Shown piece after piece: positions 47,310 through 56,655 of a stretch of DNA of 64,000 nt. A program made the position numbers and the translations under genes. Source of the stretch: Pseudomonas sp. Irchel 3E13. Lineage in GTDB: Bacteria > Pseudomonadota > Gammaproteobacteria > Pseudomonadales > Pseudomonadaceae. The notes beneath the pieces were generated by a model. That model had not been told where the DNA came from. It did no database searches and saw only the letters and a program-made list of their open reading frames with translations. The stretch is from positions 372,001-436,000 of the forward strand of contig NZ_FYDX01000006.1 in assembly GCF_900187455.1 (NCBI RefSeq), given 5' to 3'. Numbering within the stretch: position 1 is the stretch's first letter; each line of letters starts with the position of its first letter.

Positions 47310-48587
47310 ATGCGAGTTTTGCGCCGGGTCGCGATCATTGGCGGCAATCGAATCCCTTTCGCCCGCTCCAACGGTCCTTATGCCCACGCCAGCAATCAGG
47401 TGATGCTGACCGCTGCCCTGGAAGGGCTGATCGAGCGCTTCAGCCTGCACGGCCTGCGCCTGGGCGAAGTCGCCGCGGGGGCGGTGCTCAAGCATTCCCG
47501 CGATTTCAACCTGACCCGTGAATGCGTGCTTGGCTCGCGCCTGTCGGCGCAGACCCCGGCCTACGATATTCAGCAGGCCTGTGGCACCGGTCTGGAAGCG
47601 GCGTTGATGGTTGCCAACAAGATTGCCTTGGGGCAGATCGAATGCGGCATTGCCGGCGGCGTCGACACCACCTCCGATGCACCCATCGCCGTCAACGAAG
47701 GCCTGCGCCGGGTGCTGCTGGAAGCCAATCGCGGCAAGAGCACGGGAGAGAAACTCAAGGCCCTGCTCAAGTTTCGCCCGAGCTACCTGAAACCCGAACT
47801 GCCGCGTAATGGCGAGCCGCGTACCGGGCTGTCCATGGGCGAGCATTGCGAGCTGATGGCGCAGACCTGGCAGATCGGCCGTCAGGAACAGGACGAACTG
47901 GCGCTGCGCAGCCACCAGAACATGGCCGCGTCCTTCGCCGAAGGCTGGCACAACGATTTGCTGACGCCGTTCCAGGGCTTGTCCCGCGACCACAACCTGC
48001 GCCCGGACCTGACCCTGGAAAAACTCGCCAGCCTCAAGCCGGTGTTCGAGCGCAGCGAGAAGGGCACGCTCACCGCCGGCAACTCGACGCCGCTCACCGA
48101 CGGTGCCTCGGTGGTGCTGTTGGCGAGCGAGGACTGGGCGAAAGAGCGCGGCTTGCCGGTGCTGGCCTACCTGCTGGATGGCGAAAGCGCCGCGGTGGAT
48201 TTCGTCAAAGGCCAAGAAGGGCTGCTGATGGCGCCGGTTTACGCGGTGCCGCGGCTGCTCGCGCGCCACGGCCTGAGCCTGCAGGACTTCGATTACTACG
48301 AAATCCACGAAGCCTTCGCCGCGCAGGTGCTGTGCACCTTGAAAGCCTGGGAAGACGCCGACTACTGCCGCGAGCGGCTGGGCCTCGACCAGCCGCTGGG
48401 GTCCATCGATCGCAGCCGGTTGAACGTGAAGGGCAGCTCGTTGGCCGCCGGCCATCCGTTCGCTGCTACGGGCGGGCGTATTGTCGCCAACCTGGCCAAG
48501 CTGCTCGACCAGGCGGGTCAGGGCCGCGGGCTGATTTCCATCTGCGCCGCGGGCGGTCAGGGCGTGACGGCGATTATCGAGCGCTGA
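47310..48587 (+). CDS. Acetyl-CoA C-acyltransferase (thiolase, FadI-like)
   Basis: A 425-residue thiolase. Nucleophilic Cys91 is in YDIQQACGTGLEAAL, the His is in YYEIHEAFAAQV, and the second Cys is in ISICAAGGQGVTAI. The NVKGSSLAAGHPFAATGGR segment near residue 375 is diagnostic. It cleaves or forms 3-oxoacyl-CoA and so pairs with the divergent FabG4 reductase and MaoC dehydratase. Its 3' end overlaps the convergent transporter gene by 14 nt. Confidence 0.94.
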   Translation: MRVLRRVAIIGGNRIPFARSNGPYAHASNQVMLTAALEGLIERFSLHGLRLGEVAAGAVLKHSRDFNLTRECVLGSRLSAQTPAYDIQQACGTGLEAALMVANKIALGQIECGIAGGVDTTSDAPIAVNEGLRRVLLEANRGKSTGEKLKALLKFRPSYLKPELPRNGEPRTGLSMGEHCELMAQTWQIGRQEQDELALRSHQNMAASFAEGWHNDLLTPFQGLSRDHNLRPDLTLEKLASLKPVFERSEKGTLTAGNSTPLTDGASVVLLASEDWAKERGLPVLAYLLDGESAAVDFVKGQEGLLMAPVYAVPRLLARHGLSLQDFDYYEIHEAFAAQVLCTLKAWEDADYCRERLGLDQPLGSIDRSRLNVKGSSLAAGHPFAATGGRIVANLAKLLDQAGQGRGLISICAAGGQGVTAIIER

Positions 48588-49590
48588 TCAGGGCGGCCGC
48601 TTCCCGGGCCGGCTGGCTGGCGTAGTGCTCGGCCATGATCGAGCAGACGATCAGTTGCAGCGGGTGATAGATCATGATCGGCAGCAGGATCAGTCCCAGG
48701 CCCGGGTGAGCGCCGAAAATCAGCGCGGCCATCGGCGCCCCGGCGGCCAGGGACTTCTTGCTGGCGCAGAACACCGCGGCGATCTCGTCGGGACGGCTGA
48801 ATTTCAGCGCCCGCGCGCTGCGGGTGGTCAGCCACAGGACCAGCGCCAGCAGCACCGCGCTGCCGACCAGGGCGGTGACGATCACCGACAGCCCTTGTTG
48901 CTGCCACATGCCCGACATCATCGAGTTGCAGAACGCCGCGTAGACCAGCAGCAGGATCACCAGCTTGTCCATGACATTGGTGTAGCGCTTGTGCCGGGCG
49001 AAGAAGCGTCCCAGCCAGGGCCGCAGCGCCTGGCCCAGCAGCAGTGGGGCCAGCAGCAGGCCACAGAGGTCGAGCAGGGTGGCGCCGAGGTCGATGCCGT
49101 CGCTGCCGCTCCCCACCACCAGGCTCACCAGCCATGGCGTGATGAAGATCCCCAGCACGCTGGACAGGCTGGCGTTGAGAATCGCCGCCGGCACGTTGCC
49201 GCCGGCGCTGCCGGTCAGTGCCACCGAGGACGAAATGGTCGAGGGCAGGGCGCACAGGTACAGGAAGCCGAGCATCAGCAGCGCCGGAACCTGGCTGCCG
49301 AGCAGTGTCTTGCCCAGCAGCCACAGCAGCGGGAAAACCACGAAGGTGAAGAGCTGCACCATCAGGTGCAGGCGGGTGTTTTTCAGGCCGTGGCGGATCT
49401 GCTCGCTGGACAGGTTGATGCCGTGGAGGAAGAACACCACGAACACGCCGATATTGATCACGTATTCGGCATGCATCGCCCCGCCCGCCGCGCCGAAGTG
49501 CGGGAACAGCCAGGCGAGAAACGTGGCCAGGAACATACCGCAGAGGAACCAGTCGGTAACCACGCGCTTGAGGTGCTTGAGTGCTTGCAT
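48574..49590 (-). CDS. Bile acid:Na+ symporter (BASS) family protein, YfeH-like
   Basis: A 338-residue membrane protein with about ten helices. The BASS-family features are VVFFLHGINLSSEQIRHGL, LCALPSTISSSVALTGSAGGN and FCASKKSLAAGAPMA, which line the sodium and substrate sites. The substrate in bacteria is unknown (organic anions). The AraC regulator starts divergently 85 nt away. Confidence 0.9.
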   Translation of the reverse strand: MQALKHLKRVVTDWFLCGMFLATFLAWLFPHFGAAGGAMHAEYVINIGVFVVFFLHGINLSSEQIRHGLKNTRLHLMVQLFTFVVFPLLWLLGKTLLGSQVPALLMLGFLYLCALPSTISSSVALTGSAGGNVPAAILNASLSSVLGIFITPWLVSLVVGSGSDGIDLGATLLDLCGLLLAPLLLGQALRPWLGRFFARHKRYTNVMDKLVILLLVYAAFCNSMMSGMWQQQGLSVIVTALVGSAVLLALVLWLTTRSARALKFSRPDEIAAVFCASKKSLAAGAPMAALIFGAHPGLGLILLPIMIYHPLQLIVCSIMAEHYASQPAREAAALISAR

Positions 49591-49675
49591 AGGCGGACCT
49601 TCGAATCATCTTGTAATAATCGTGGTTGAGGCTAACCTGCCCGTCAGTTTCCGTCTTGCGACATAAGGCCAAGCG

Positions 49676-50467
49676 ATGCCGAGTAACGGACAAAATTCCG
49701 CCCCTCGTCGGATTCCCGACCTGACGGCGCTGCCGCGGCCGCTGTATGCCCGTGCCGAAAGCCTCGGCGCCGGCTCCTGGACGCCGCGTCATCGGCACGA
49801 TTGGGTGCAGTTTTCCTACGCCATCAGCGGAGTGCTCGGGGTGCATACCGTCGAGGGCAGCTATTTCGCCCCGCCGCAGTGGGGCGTGTGGATTCCGGCC
49901 GGGGTCGAGCATGAGGTGATCACCTCGACGCGGGCGGAGATGCGCAGCCTGTATGTGCGCAGCGAAGATTCGTCCTGGGCTGCATCGCACTGCCGGGTGC
50001 TGGAGGTGACGCCGCTGGCGCGGGAGTTGATCAAGCAGTTTTGCGTGTACCCGGTGGACTACCCCGAAGGCGACAGCCACGAGGCCCATCTGGTACAGGT
50101 CTTGCTCGATCAGTTGCAGCGTTTGCCGGAGGTGGGCTTCTCGCTGCCTTCACCGCAACACCCCGGTTTGTTGCGGTTATGCAACGAATTGCTGGCCCAC
50201 CCTGAGCAGACGCACACCCTTGAACACTGGGCGCAGCGCCTGGGGCGCTCGGAAAAAACCCTGATGCGGCTGTTCCAGCGCGAGACCGGTTTGAGTTTTC
50301 GTGCGTGGCGCCAGCGCATGCGTCTGTTATCGTCCCTCGACGCCCTCGAACAGGGCCAGAGTGTCACCCAGGCGGCGCTGGGCTGTGGTTATGACTCGAC
50401 CTCGGCCTTCATCGCGGCCTTCAAAGGGTTGTTTGGTGCCACTCCCGGGGAACTGTTCAGAAATTGA
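49676..50467 (+). CDS. AraC-family transcriptional regulator
   Basis: A 263-residue regulator. A cupin sensor domain (residues 30-110) has RHRHDWVQFSYAISG and WVWIPAG-like strands (GVWIPAGVEHEV). A C-terminal double helix-turn-helix follows (LEHWAQRLGRSEKTLMRLFQRETGLSF; QAALGCGYDSTSAFIAAFKGLFG). The divergent BASS transporter gene is its likeliest target. Confidence 0.9.
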   Translation: MPSNGQNSAPRRIPDLTALPRPLYARAESLGAGSWTPRHRHDWVQFSYAISGVLGVHTVEGSYFAPPQWGVWIPAGVEHEVITSTRAEMRSLYVRSEDSSWAASHCRVLEVTPLARELIKQFCVYPVDYPEGDSHEAHLVQVLLDQLQRLPEVGFSLPSPQHPGLLRLCNELLAHPEQTHTLEHWAQRLGRSEKTLMRLFQRETGLSFRAWRQRMRLLSSLDALEQGQSVTQAALGCGYDSTSAFIAAFKGLFGATPGELFRN

Positions 50468-50598
50468 GCTGACGTAAATTGAAACCCCTCGCCCTTGATC
50501 CGGGTCCGTTTCCGGCAGGGCGCCTGAGCTATCGTGTGCGCGCGGCGCCACGGCAGCGCATCCATCAGTGGCAGAGACAGGAGCAAGAACAAAAGCCG

Positions 50599-51492
50599 AT
50601 GAAGACTCCCAAACGGATAGAACCGCTGATCGAAGACGGTCTGGTAGATGAAGTGCTGCGCCCGCTGATGAGCGGAAAGGAAGCAGCGGTGTACGTAGTG
50701 CGTTGCGGCCAGCAACTGCGCTGCGCCAAGGTCTACAAGGAAGCGAACAAACGCAGTTTCCGCCAGGCTGCCGAGTACCAGGAAGGGCGCAAGGTGCGTA
50801 ACAGCCGCCAGGCCCGGGCGATGGCCAAGGGCTCGAAATACGGCCGCAAGGAAGCTGAAGATGCCTGGCAGAACGCCGAAGTGGCGGCGTTGTTCCGCCT
50901 GGCCAGTGCCGGCGTGCGGGTGCCCAAGCCCTTCGATTTTCTCGACGGCGTGCTGTTGATGGAACTGGTCGCAGGCGAGGACGGCCAAGCCGCGCCGCGA
51001 CTCAACGATGTCGACCTGGAGCCGGAACAGGCCCGTGAGTACCACGCTTTCGTCATTCGGCAGATCGTGCTGATGCTGTGCGCGGGCCTGGTGCACGGTG
51101 ACCTTTCCGAGTTCAACGTACTACTCGACCCGGAAGGCCCGGTGATCATCGACCTGCCGCAGGCCGTGGACGCCGCCGCCAACAACCACGCTTTCAGCAT
51201 GCTGGAGCGGGATGTGGCGAACATGGCCCACTACTTCGGGCGCTTCGCCCCGGAGCTCAAGGAAACCCGCTTTGCCCGCGAGATGTGGTCGCTGTACCAG
51301 GCGGGCGAGCTGCAACCGGACAGCGTCCTGAGCGGACAGTGGAAAGACGATGAGCACACCGCCGATGTGAACGGCGTGATGCGGGAAATCGAAGCGGCGC
51401 GGATCGACGACGAGCGGCGCAAGGCTGCGAGGGCCGATGCCGAGCATGGCCCGACCAAGGGCGAGGAGCCCCCGCCGCCTTGGATGCAGTGA
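50599..51492 (+). CDS. RIO1-family serine protein kinase
   Basis: A 297-residue RIO-type kinase. The flexible loop is replaced by SGKEAAVYVVRC, and the ATP-binding Lys44 is in RCAKVYKEA. The catalytic loop is VHGDLSEFNVLL and the metal Asp is in VIIDLPQAVD. Bacterial members are of unknown target. The ATG at 50599 begins the conserved MKTPKRIEPLIEDG. Upstream frame-open sequence includes the AraC gene trailer and is excluded. It is convergent with cueR, one base apart. Confidence 0.88.
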   Translation: MKTPKRIEPLIEDGLVDEVLRPLMSGKEAAVYVVRCGQQLRCAKVYKEANKRSFRQAAEYQEGRKVRNSRQARAMAKGSKYGRKEAEDAWQNAEVAALFRLASAGVRVPKPFDFLDGVLLMELVAGEDGQAAPRLNDVDLEPEQAREYHAFVIRQIVLMLCAGLVHGDLSEFNVLLDPEGPVIIDLPQAVDAAANNHAFSMLERDVANMAHYFGRFAPELKETRFAREMWSLYQAGELQPDSVLSGQWKDDEHTADVNGVMREIEAARIDDERRKAARADAEHGPTKGEEPPPPWMQ

Positions 51493-51493
51493 G

Positions 51494-51892
51494 TCAGTGA
51501 CAGCAACCGGCTGCCAGATCCTTGAGGATCGGGCAGTCGGGGCGATCATCGCCCTGGCAGTGGGCGACCAGTTCGCTGAGGGTGTCGCGCAGGCTCACCA
51601 ACTCTTCGATACGCCGGTTGAGGTCGGCGATATGTTCGCTGGCCAGCGCCTTCACGTCGGCGCTGGCGCGCTGGCGGTCTTGCCACAGGGTCAGCAGCTT
51701 CGCCACTTCTTCCAACGAAAATCCCAGGTCCCGCGAGCGTTTGATGAACGTCAGGCTGTGCAGGTCGTCCTGCCGGTAAAGACGGTAGCCGCTGTCGCTG
51801 CGCGAAGCCGGCTTGAGCAGGCCGATGGACTCGTAATAGCGGATCATCTTCGCGCTCAGGCCCGTGCGCTTGGCCGCCTGGCCGATATTCAT
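51494..51892 (-). CDS. cueR: Copper-responsive MerR-family activator CueR
   Basis: A 132-residue regulator. The N-terminal winged helix ([26 protein letters not shown]) is followed by a dimerisation helix. The metal loop has Cys112 and Cys120 (CQGDDRPDC), at the same numbering as the Cu(I) ligands of E. coli CueR, plus a C-terminal CCH. It overlaps the end of copA by 4 nt (ATGA), so it is made from the copA transcript and controls it through the site at 54327. It also likely controls copZ. Confidence 0.95.
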   Translation of the reverse strand: MNIGQAAKRTGLSAKMIRYYESIGLLKPASRSDSGYRLYRQDDLHSLTFIKRSRDLGFSLEEVAKLLTLWQDRQRASADVKALASEHIADLNRRIEELVSLRDTLSELVAHCQGDDRPDCPILKDLAAGCCH

Positions 51893-54291
51893 GGCTTTTG
51901 CTCCTCTGTCGGCGTGTCCGGTTTCCAGGTCTTGAGCAGCAGGGCGTTACTCACCACGCTGACGCTCGACAGTGCCATCGCCGCGCCGGCCAGTACCGGG
52001 TTGAGCAGGCCGAAGGCCGCCAAGGGAATTCCGATCAGGTTGTAGATGAAGGCCCAGAACAGGTTCTGGCGAATCTTCGCGTAGGTCTTGCGGCTGATTT
52101 CCAGCGCCGCGGGCACAAGGCGCGGGTCACCGCGCATCAGGGTGATGCCGGCAGCCTGCATGGCAACGTCGGTGCCGCCGCCCATGGCAATGCCGATATC
52201 GGCGGCGGCCAGGGCCGGGGCGTCGTTGATGCCGTCGCCGACCATCGCCACCACGCCGGTCTTCTTCAGTGCGCCGACTTCGGCGGCTTTGTCCGCGGGC
52301 AGCACTTCGGCGTGCACGTCCTTGATGCCCAGCGCCTCGGCCACCACCTTGGCGCTGCCGCGGTTGTCGCCAGTCAGCAGGTGGCTGCTGATGCCTTGCG
52401 CGGCCAGTTGCTTCACGGCCTGCTCGGCGCCGGGCTTGAGGCTGTCACCGAAGGCGAACAGGCCCAGCACCCGCGCCTGCGGAGCATGCTCGATCAGCCA
52501 GGACAAGGTGCGGCCCTCGGCTTCCCAGGCTTGCGCGCTGCTCGCCAGTTCGCCCGGTTGCAGGCCGCTTTCATCCAGCAGGCGGCGGTTGCCCAGCGCC
52601 AGCGAGCGGCCGTCGAGGCTGCCGGCGATACCGCGACCGGTCAGCGACTGGCTGTCCTGGGTCTCGGGTACGTTCAGTTGCTGTTCGGCACAGGCATCCA
52701 GCACCGCCTTGGCCAGCGGGTGCTCGCTGCCGCGCTGCAGGGCGCCGGCCAGTTGCAGCAGTTCATCGGCTGACACCGCCAGTGCCTGGCTGTGGACGAT
52801 GCGCGGGCTGCCGGAGGTCAGGGTGCCGGTCTTGTCGAAGACCACGCGGTTCACCGCATGGGCGCGTTCGAGGGCTTCGGCGTCCTTGATGAGGATGCCG
52901 TGGCGCGCGGCCACGCCGGTGCCGGCCATGATCGCGGTGGGCGTTGCCAGGCCGAGGGCGCACGGACAGGCGATCACCAGCACGGCGACGGCATTGATCA
53001 GCGCCACTTCCATGGAGGCGCCGGCCAACCACCAGCCGATCAGGGTGACCAGCGCCAGCACCAGCACCGTCGGCACGAAGACCTGGCTGACCCGGTCCAC
53101 CAGTTTCTGGATCGGCGCCTTGGCCGCCTGGGCGTCTTCCACCAGTCGAATGATCCGCGCCAGCACGGTTTCCGTGCCCAGCGCGAGGGTGCGGACCAGC
53201 AGCCGGCCTTCGCCGTTGATGGCGCCGCCGGTGACACGATCACCCGGCTGCTTGGGCACCGGCAGGCTCTCGCCGCTGATCAGGGCTTCATCGGCGTGGC
53301 TCTGGCCTTCGATGACCTCGCCGTCCACCGGAAAGCGCTCACCGGGCTTGACCAGCACCAGGTCGTCCAGGCGCAGTGCGCTGATCGGTACATCGCGTTC
53401 CACACCGTCCACCACTTGCAGCGCGCGCTCCGGGCGCAACGCTTCGAGGGCGCGGATGGCGCTGGCGGTCTGGCGCTTGGCGCGGCTTTCCAGGTATTTG
53501 CCCAGCAGTACCAGCGCGATGACCACCGCCGAGGCTTCGAAATACAGGTGCGGCGCCATGCCGGCGTGGGCCTGGCTCCATTCGTACAGGCTCAGGCCGT
53601 AGCCGGCGCTGGTGCCGAGGGCGACCAGCAGGTCCATGTTGCCGGCACCGGCGCGCACCGCTTTCCAGGCCGCTACATAGAACCGCGCACCGAGCACGAA
53701 CTGCACGGGCGTGGCCAGGGCGAACTGCGCCCAGGCCGGGAGCATCCACTCGATACCGAAGGGTTGCAGCAGCATCGGCAACACCAGCGGCAGGGCCAGC
53801 AGCAACGCCAGGCCCACCGCCCAGCGCTCGTGGCGCAGGCGCCGTTCGCTGTCATCCACGGCCGTGTTGCCGGTTTGCGGAAGGCTGGCGCTGTAGCCGG
53901 CGCGCTCGACGGCGGCAATCAGCAGGCTGCTGTCGGGTTGGCCGATGACTTCGACATGGGCACGCTCGCTGGCCAGGTTGACGCTGACCGATTGCACGCC
54001 GGACACCTTGTTCAGGGCCCGCTCGACACGGCCGGCGCAGGACGCGCAGGTCATGCCGCCGATCTGCAACTCAAGGCTCTGCAGCGGCACGCTGTAGCCA
54101 GCCTGGCTGACCGCTTCCACTAGCGCCGGCAGGCGGTCAGCCGGGGCCAGGATGCGGGCCTGCTCGGTGGCGAGGTTGACGTTGACCTGCTCGGCGCCGG
54201 CGACTTTGCGCAGCGCCCGCTCCACCCGACCCGCGCAACTGGCGCAGGTCATGCCGGAGATCGGCAGGTCGAAGGTGATTGACTCGGGCAT
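51889..54291 (-). CDS. copA: Cu(I)-exporting P1B-type ATPase CopA
   Basis: An 800-residue inner-membrane copper pump. Two N-terminal heavy-metal domains each have [10 protein letters not shown], and eight helices follow with the CPC motif ([13 protein letters not shown]). The phosphorylation motif is DKTGTLTSG, the nucleotide domain has HP in [10 protein letters not shown], and the hinge is [10 protein letters not shown]. The start at 54291 ([16 protein letters not shown]) fits the first HMA domain; the 15-codon upstream extension overlaps the promoter. It is the first gene of the copA-cueR operon. Confidence 0.97.
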   Translation of the reverse strand: MPESITFDLPISGMTCASCAGRVERALRKVAGAEQVNVNLATEQARILAPADRLPALVEAVSQAGYSVPLQSLELQIGGMTCASCAGRVERALNKVSGVQSVSVNLASERAHVEVIGQPDSSLLIAAVERAGYSASLPQTGNTAVDDSERRLRHERWAVGLALLLALPLVLPMLLQPFGIEWMLPAWAQFALATPVQFVLGARFYVAAWKAVRAGAGNMDLLVALGTSAGYGLSLYEWSQAHAGMAPHLYFEASAVVIALVLLGKYLESRAKRQTASAIRALEALRPERALQVVDGVERDVPISALRLDDLVLVKPGERFPVDGEVIEGQSHADEALISGESLPVPKQPGDRVTGGAINGEGRLLVRTLALGTETVLARIIRLVEDAQAAKAPIQKLVDRVSQVFVPTVLVLALVTLIGWWLAGASMEVALINAVAVLVIACPCALGLATPTAIMAGTGVAARHGILIKDAEALERAHAVNRVVFDKTGTLTSGSPRIVHSQALAVSADELLQLAGALQRGSEHPLAKAVLDACAEQQLNVPETQDSQSLTGRGIAGSLDGRSLALGNRRLLDESGLQPGELASSAQAWEAEGRTLSWLIEHAPQARVLGLFAFGDSLKPGAEQAVKQLAAQGISSHLLTGDNRGSAKVVAEALGIKDVHAEVLPADKAAEVGALKKTGVVAMVGDGINDAPALAAADIGIAMGGGTDVAMQAAGITLMRGDPRLVPAALEISRKTYAKIRQNLFWAFIYNLIGIPLAAFGLLNPVLAGAAMALSSVSVVSNALLLKTWKPDTPTEEQKP

Positions 54292-54319
54292 GGGGGCTCT
54301 CCTCCGTGGACTGGCCGCC

Positions 54320-54350
54320 AGCATCAACCTTGCCATGCTGGCAAGGTCAA
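54320..54350 (-). promoter_or_regulatory. CueR-type promoter of copA
   Basis: On the minus strand, TTGACC (-35, 54350-54345) and GATGCT (-10, 54325-54320) are separated by 19 bp, the elongated spacer typical of MerR-family promoters. Inside is a perfect 9-3-9 dyad, ACCTTGCCA-x3-TGGCAAGGT, at 54327-54347. The -35 shares bases with the stop codon of the upstream gene. Confidence 0.88.
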
Positions 54351-54730
54351 TAGTTCAAGTCGGCCTTCTTCAGGTAGAGGCCATTCTGGCCCGAGGCGAT
54401 GCGGTATTTATTGATCTGGCCGTTCTGCAGGGTGAATCGCTGGCTACGCTGGTTTTCGATGCCGTTGTCGCAGCCTGGTGCCTGGCCGGGCAGCAGACGC
54501 AGACGGATATCCACCTGGCCGGCCGGCAGATTGAAGGAGACGGAGTCTTCCTGGAATACGCGACCGGAGAGCTGGTCGTTGAGGTAAATCCCGATCTCGC
54601 ATGTGGTGGCCACTTCCAGGCGCTCGCGGGAAATGATCAGCACGCTGTAGTCCTGACTTTCAGCGATGGCCGGGGAAACGCTGCTGAACAGCCCCAGCAC
54701 ACCGAGAAGGCCCAACGCTGCCTTGCCCAT
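54347..54730 (-). CDS. Small periplasmic protein upstream of copA
   Basis: A 127-residue exported protein of unknown function. The signal peptide is [23 protein letters not shown]. The mature part is beta-rich with two cysteines ([21 protein letters not shown]) that could form a disulfide. It begins at ATG 54730 with AGGAG upstream. Its TGA lies within the copA -35 region, so readthrough transcription could feed copA-cueR. The location suggests envelope copper handling, but no metal motif is clear. A longer in-frame ORF is rejected because it crosses the copZ promoter. Confidence 0.75.
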   Translation of the reverse strand: MGKAALGLLGVLGLFSSVSPAIAESQDYSVLIISRERLEVATTCEIGIYLNDQLSGRVFQEDSVSFNLPAGQVDIRLRLLPGQAPGCDNGIENQRSQRFTLQNGQINKYRIASGQNGLYLKKADLNY

Positions 54731-54816
54731 GGGTGAATCTCCTGCTGATGAATCGACAAGCACGCAGCTTGGCCGAGGCGGGCGAGGATTTCCAGCCCGG
54801 CAGCGCCACGACAAAC

Positions 54817-54847
54817 TTGACCTTGCCCCGGTGGCAAGCTTGAAACT
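54817..54847 (+). promoter_or_regulatory. CueR-type promoter of copZ
   Basis: TTGACC (54817-54822) and GAAACT (54842-54847) are separated by 19 bp over a near-dyad, ACCTTGCC...GGCAAGCT (54820-54840). It closely resembles the copA site, so CueR should activate both. Confidence 0.85.
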
Positions 54848-54877
54848 GCGACCAAATCCAACCAGGAGGTAGCGACG

Positions 54878-55075
54878 ATGCAAGTATTCAATGTGCAAGG
54901 CATGACCTGCGGCCACTGCGTCAAGGCCGTGACCAACGCGGTACAGCGTGAAGATGCGACGGCGCAAGTCACCGTCGATCTGGCGCAGAAACAGGTGTCG
55001 GTGAAGAGCGAATTGCCCTCGGAGCAGATTCTCGAGCTGATCCGCGAAGAAGGCTACGAAGCGCGGGCGATCTGA
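54878..55075 (+). CDS. copZ: Copper chaperone CopZ
   Basis: A 65-residue HMA-domain chaperone with the Cu(I) motif GMTCGHC (Cys11, Cys14). It hands copper to CopA. The ATG follows AGGAGG by 11 nt. It is monocistronic: its own CueR-type promoter lies just upstream and a hairpin follows. Confidence 0.95.
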   Translation: MQVFNVQGMTCGHCVKAVTNAVQREDATAQVTVDLAQKQVSVKSELPSEQILELIREEGYEARAI

Positions 55076-55086
55076 CTGATCCTGCT

Positions 55087-55122
55087 TCATCGCCGGCCGG
55101 CGCCCCTGCTTGCCGGCGATGA
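55087..55122 (+). terminator. Hairpin after copZ
   Basis: An 11-bp perfect stem (TCATCGCCGGC/GCCGGCGATGA) with a 14-nt loop, starting 12 nt after the copZ stop. There is no T-run, so it may be a 3' stabiliser or a weak terminator. Confidence 0.55.
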
Positions 55123-55213
55123 GGGTCGAAAAGAATTTCCTTATAACTCCTTCAGCGAGAACCCCGCGGGCCAGTTAGACTAGCCAACTTGCTTAGCCTG
55201 CTACGGATTCCCG

Positions 55214-56395
55214 ATGAACCTGCGAACCATCCTCATACTCGGCGCACTCAGTGCGTTCGGGCCGTTGGCGATCGACTTCTATCTGCCCGGCTTTCCCGCG
55301 ATGGCGGTGGCCTTTGGCACCGATGAAAAACATATCCAGACCACCTTGGCGGCGTACTTTCTCGGCCTGTCCATCGGCCAACTGGCCTACGGTCCGGTAG
55401 CCGACCGCTTTGGCCGGCGCATCCCGCTGTTGGCCGGCGTCACCTTGTTCACCCTGGCATCGCTGGCCTGCGCCTTCGCGCCAAGCCTGGATACGCTGGT
55501 GGTCGCGCGCTTCGTCCAGGCCCTGGGCGGCTGCGCGGGGATGGTGCTGTCGCGGGCGATCGTCAGCGACAAGTGCGACGCGGTCGGCTCGGCGAAAGTG
55601 TTCTCGCAATTGATGCTGGTGATGGGGCTGGCGCCGATCCTCGCGCCGATGCTCGGCGGGGTGCTGGTCAACCTCTATGGCTGGCAGTCGATCTTCATCG
55701 CCCTGACCCTGTTCAGTGCCGTCTGTGCGCTGACCGTGGCCTGGGGCTTGCCGGAAAGCCTGCCGGCGAATCAGCCACGGCCACCGTTGTCCGGGGCGCT
55801 GGGGCAATACGGGCGGCTGCTCAAGGATGGAGTGTTTCTCGGTTACGCCCTGACCGGCGGGATCGCCATGGCCGGGATGTTTGCCTACGTCGCCGGTTCA
55901 CCGTTCGTCTTCATCAAGTTGTACGGCGTGCCAGCCGAGCACTACGGCTGGCTGTTCGGCATGAACGCGGCGGGGTTCATTCTGGTGGCACAGGTCAACG
56001 CCCGCCTGTTGGCCAAGCGCGCGCCCAGCTCGCTGCTGGCGCGCACGATCTGGGTGTATCTGGCGGCGGGCCTGGTGGTGTTGGGCATCAGCGCGCTGCA
56101 CACGCAAGCGCTGTGGCCGCTGTTGGTGCCGTTGTTCCTGTGTATCGCCAGCCTGGGTTGCATCATTCCCAACGCCTCGGCCTGCGCGATGAACGGGCAG
56201 GGCGCCCGCGCCGGCAGTGCCTCGGCATTGCTGGGTTGTCTGCAGTTCAGTGTGGCGGCAGGAGCGGCTGGGCTGGTGAGCGCGTTGCACGACGGCACCG
56301 CGCTCCCCATGGCGTTGGTTATCACCCTGTGCGGTGCCGGGGCGGTGACAGCGGCGGTATTGACCCGCCGCCTGCAACTCAAGCGTAGCGCCTGA
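55214..56395 (+). CDS. Bcr/CflA-family MFS drug efflux transporter
   Basis: A 393-residue 12-helix MFS exporter of the DHA1 Bcr/CflA type. Helix 1 has AFGPLAIDFYLPGFPAMA with the conserved acidic residue. Motif A is GPVADRFGRRIPLLAG and motif C-like sequence is APILAPMLGGVLVNLYGW. Members expel bicyclomycin, chloramphenicol or sulfonamides in E. coli; the specific substrate here is unknown. The 3' end overlaps the convergent 54-residue ORF by 17 nt. Confidence 0.93.
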   Translation: MNLRTILILGALSAFGPLAIDFYLPGFPAMAVAFGTDEKHIQTTLAAYFLGLSIGQLAYGPVADRFGRRIPLLAGVTLFTLASLACAFAPSLDTLVVARFVQALGGCAGMVLSRAIVSDKCDAVGSAKVFSQLMLVMGLAPILAPMLGGVLVNLYGWQSIFIALTLFSAVCALTVAWGLPESLPANQPRPPLSGALGQYGRLLKDGVFLGYALTGGIAMAGMFAYVAGSPFVFIKLYGVPAEHYGWLFGMNAAGFILVAQVNARLLAKRAPSSLLARTIWVYLAAGLVVLGISALHTQALWPLLVPLFLCIASLGCIIPNASACAMNGQGARAGSASALLGCLQFSVAAGAAGLVSALHDGTALPMALVITLCGAGAVTAAVLTRRLQLKRSA

Positions 56396-56543
56396 GCGGA
56401 TGCGGCGCCTGAAGCCGGGCTTGAAGGGTATTTATAAAGGCCCGGGCTTCGGCCTCGCTGCGAAAACTCACCACATGCTGATCGAGCCGGACTTCCCAAG
56501 GGCAGCCCGGTTTTTTGCCTGACGCATTAAGCACAATCTTCAT
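56379..56543 (-). CDS. Small conserved-looking protein, 54 residues
   Basis: An ORF starting MKIVLNASGKKPGCPWEVRL and containing SFRSEAEARAFINTL, a short helical segment. The GGAGG ribosome site is well placed (8 nt gap). Function is unknown. The codon usage and the W/E/A-rich pattern look like a real protein. Its last 17 nt overlap the end of the efflux gene on the other strand. Confidence 0.7.
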   Translation of the reverse strand: MKIVLNASGKKPGCPWEVRLDQHVVSFRSEAEARAFINTLQARLQAPHPLRRYA

Positions 56544-56600
56544 CGCGGCATACCTCCGGTTGGCAAAGGCTGCCGCATTGTAGACGCCGTGTTCGCGCAG

Positions 56601-56643
56601 ACGGCATGACCTCGAGCAATCCGCGGACTGACGGTCATGCCGT
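56601..56643 (-). terminator. Inverted repeat downstream of the oxidoreductase gene
   Basis: An 11-bp perfect inverted repeat (ACGGCATGACC/GGTCATGCCGT) with a 21-nt loop, 12 nt after the oxidoreductase stop on the minus strand. There is no T-run, so the terminator role is tentative. Confidence 0.45.
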
Positions 56644-56655
56644 GCGTCGGATGCC

